Part shown: piece after piece, positions 6,347 to 6,522 of the stretch
Position numbering within the stretch: position 1 is the stretch's first letter
Layout: every line of letters starts with the position of its first letter
Source: Streptosporangiaceae bacterium
GTDB lineage: Bacteria; Actinomycetota; Actinomycetes; Streptosporangiales; Streptosporangiaceae
Length of the DNA: 6,522 bases
Reading direction: 5' to 3'
Assembly (NCBI GenBank): GCA_030038715.1
Contig: JASHSO010000555.1
Location: 1-6,522 of the forward strand
Notes under the pieces: model-generated
The model's input: only the letters and a program-made list of their open reading frames with translations
What the model was told of the DNA's origin: nothing
Database searches by the model: none
Program-made: the position numbers and the translations under genes

Positions 6347-6522
6347 TCAGGTGCGAGCGTCCTGCCGCCGGGACGGATGCCATACCTGCACGGTCACCGT
6401 GCTGGAGCTGCGCACTCTGGTACCTGGCGACGGAGCCTGGTCGACGACCAGTCCCTCCACAGCCATGGGGTCCTTAGTGAGCTGGTCCATTTCGGCGCGC
6501 AGTCCGCAGGCTGCAACGAGCC
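6347..6522 (-). CDS. C-terminal end of a PASTA-domain protein, N-terminus outside the window
   Basis: The reverse strand is open from the right edge to TGA at 6349-6347, giving 57 codons. The first 47 residues match the back part of a PASTA domain: LVAACGLRAEMDQLTKDP, then GLVVDQAPSPGTRVRSSSTV and TVQVW. These are the usual G-L helix end, the strand after it, the Q-x-P-x-PGT-x-V turn and the final STVTVxV strand. A 10-residue charged tail (HPSRRQDART) follows. PASTA domains bind peptidoglycan fragments or beta-lactams and sit outside the cell at the end of PknB-type Ser/Thr kinases and some penicillin-binding proteins, or in smaller exported proteins. Which of these this is cannot be told without the upstream part. 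It converges with the methyltransferase. Confidence 0.8.
   Translation of the reverse strand, partial: LVAACGLRAEMDQLTKDPMAVEGLVVDQAPSPGTRVRSSSTVTVQVWHPSRRQDART

Overview
The window is high-GC (roughly 70 % by eye) with GTG/ATG starts and G/C-ending codons throughout. Its proteins look actinobacterial: a long Lhr helicase with a large C-terminal module, a PASTA domain, an SRPBCC protein and an actinobacterial-style class I methyltransferase. I read it as a chromosomal segment of an actinomycete-type bacterium (Actinomycetota). The genus cannot be fixed from the sequence. I saw no tRNA, rRNA, CRISPR array, insertion sequence or transposase.

Layout. Positions 1-3928 on the minus strand are one uninterrupted reading frame, the first 1309 residues of an Lhr-family DNA/RNA helicase. 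It runs off the left edge before its stop codon. A 123-bp divergent intergenic region (3929-4051) carries a 21-bp-spaced direct repeat. A plus-strand gene (4052-4981) then encodes an unnamed protein: a possible ribbon-helix-helix-like N-terminus joined to a membrane domain built of three copies of a two-helix unit marked by WTG(F/Y)...N..LW(D/S)WL. It converges, 16 bp apart, on a minus-strand SRPBCC/polyketide-cyclase-like gene (4998-5450). A 101-bp divergent region follows, with a dyad near the SRPBCC start and a good leaderless-type promoter for the next gene. That gene is a plus-strand SAM-dependent methyltransferase, most likely 5552-6292. A GC hairpin directly follows its stop. The right edge holds the last 57 codons of a minus-strand gene ending in a PASTA domain (stop at 6347).

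How the genes relate. No two adjacent genes share a direction, so there is no visible operon and each gene probably has its own promoter. Lhr serves DNA repair or nucleic-acid unwinding. The others are a membrane protein, a small ligand-binding-fold protein, a small-molecule-type methyltransferase and the tail of a cell-wall-sensing type of protein. The most unusual item is the triple-repeat membrane protein, whose possible DNA-binding N-terminus lies next to a repeated, operator-like sequence.
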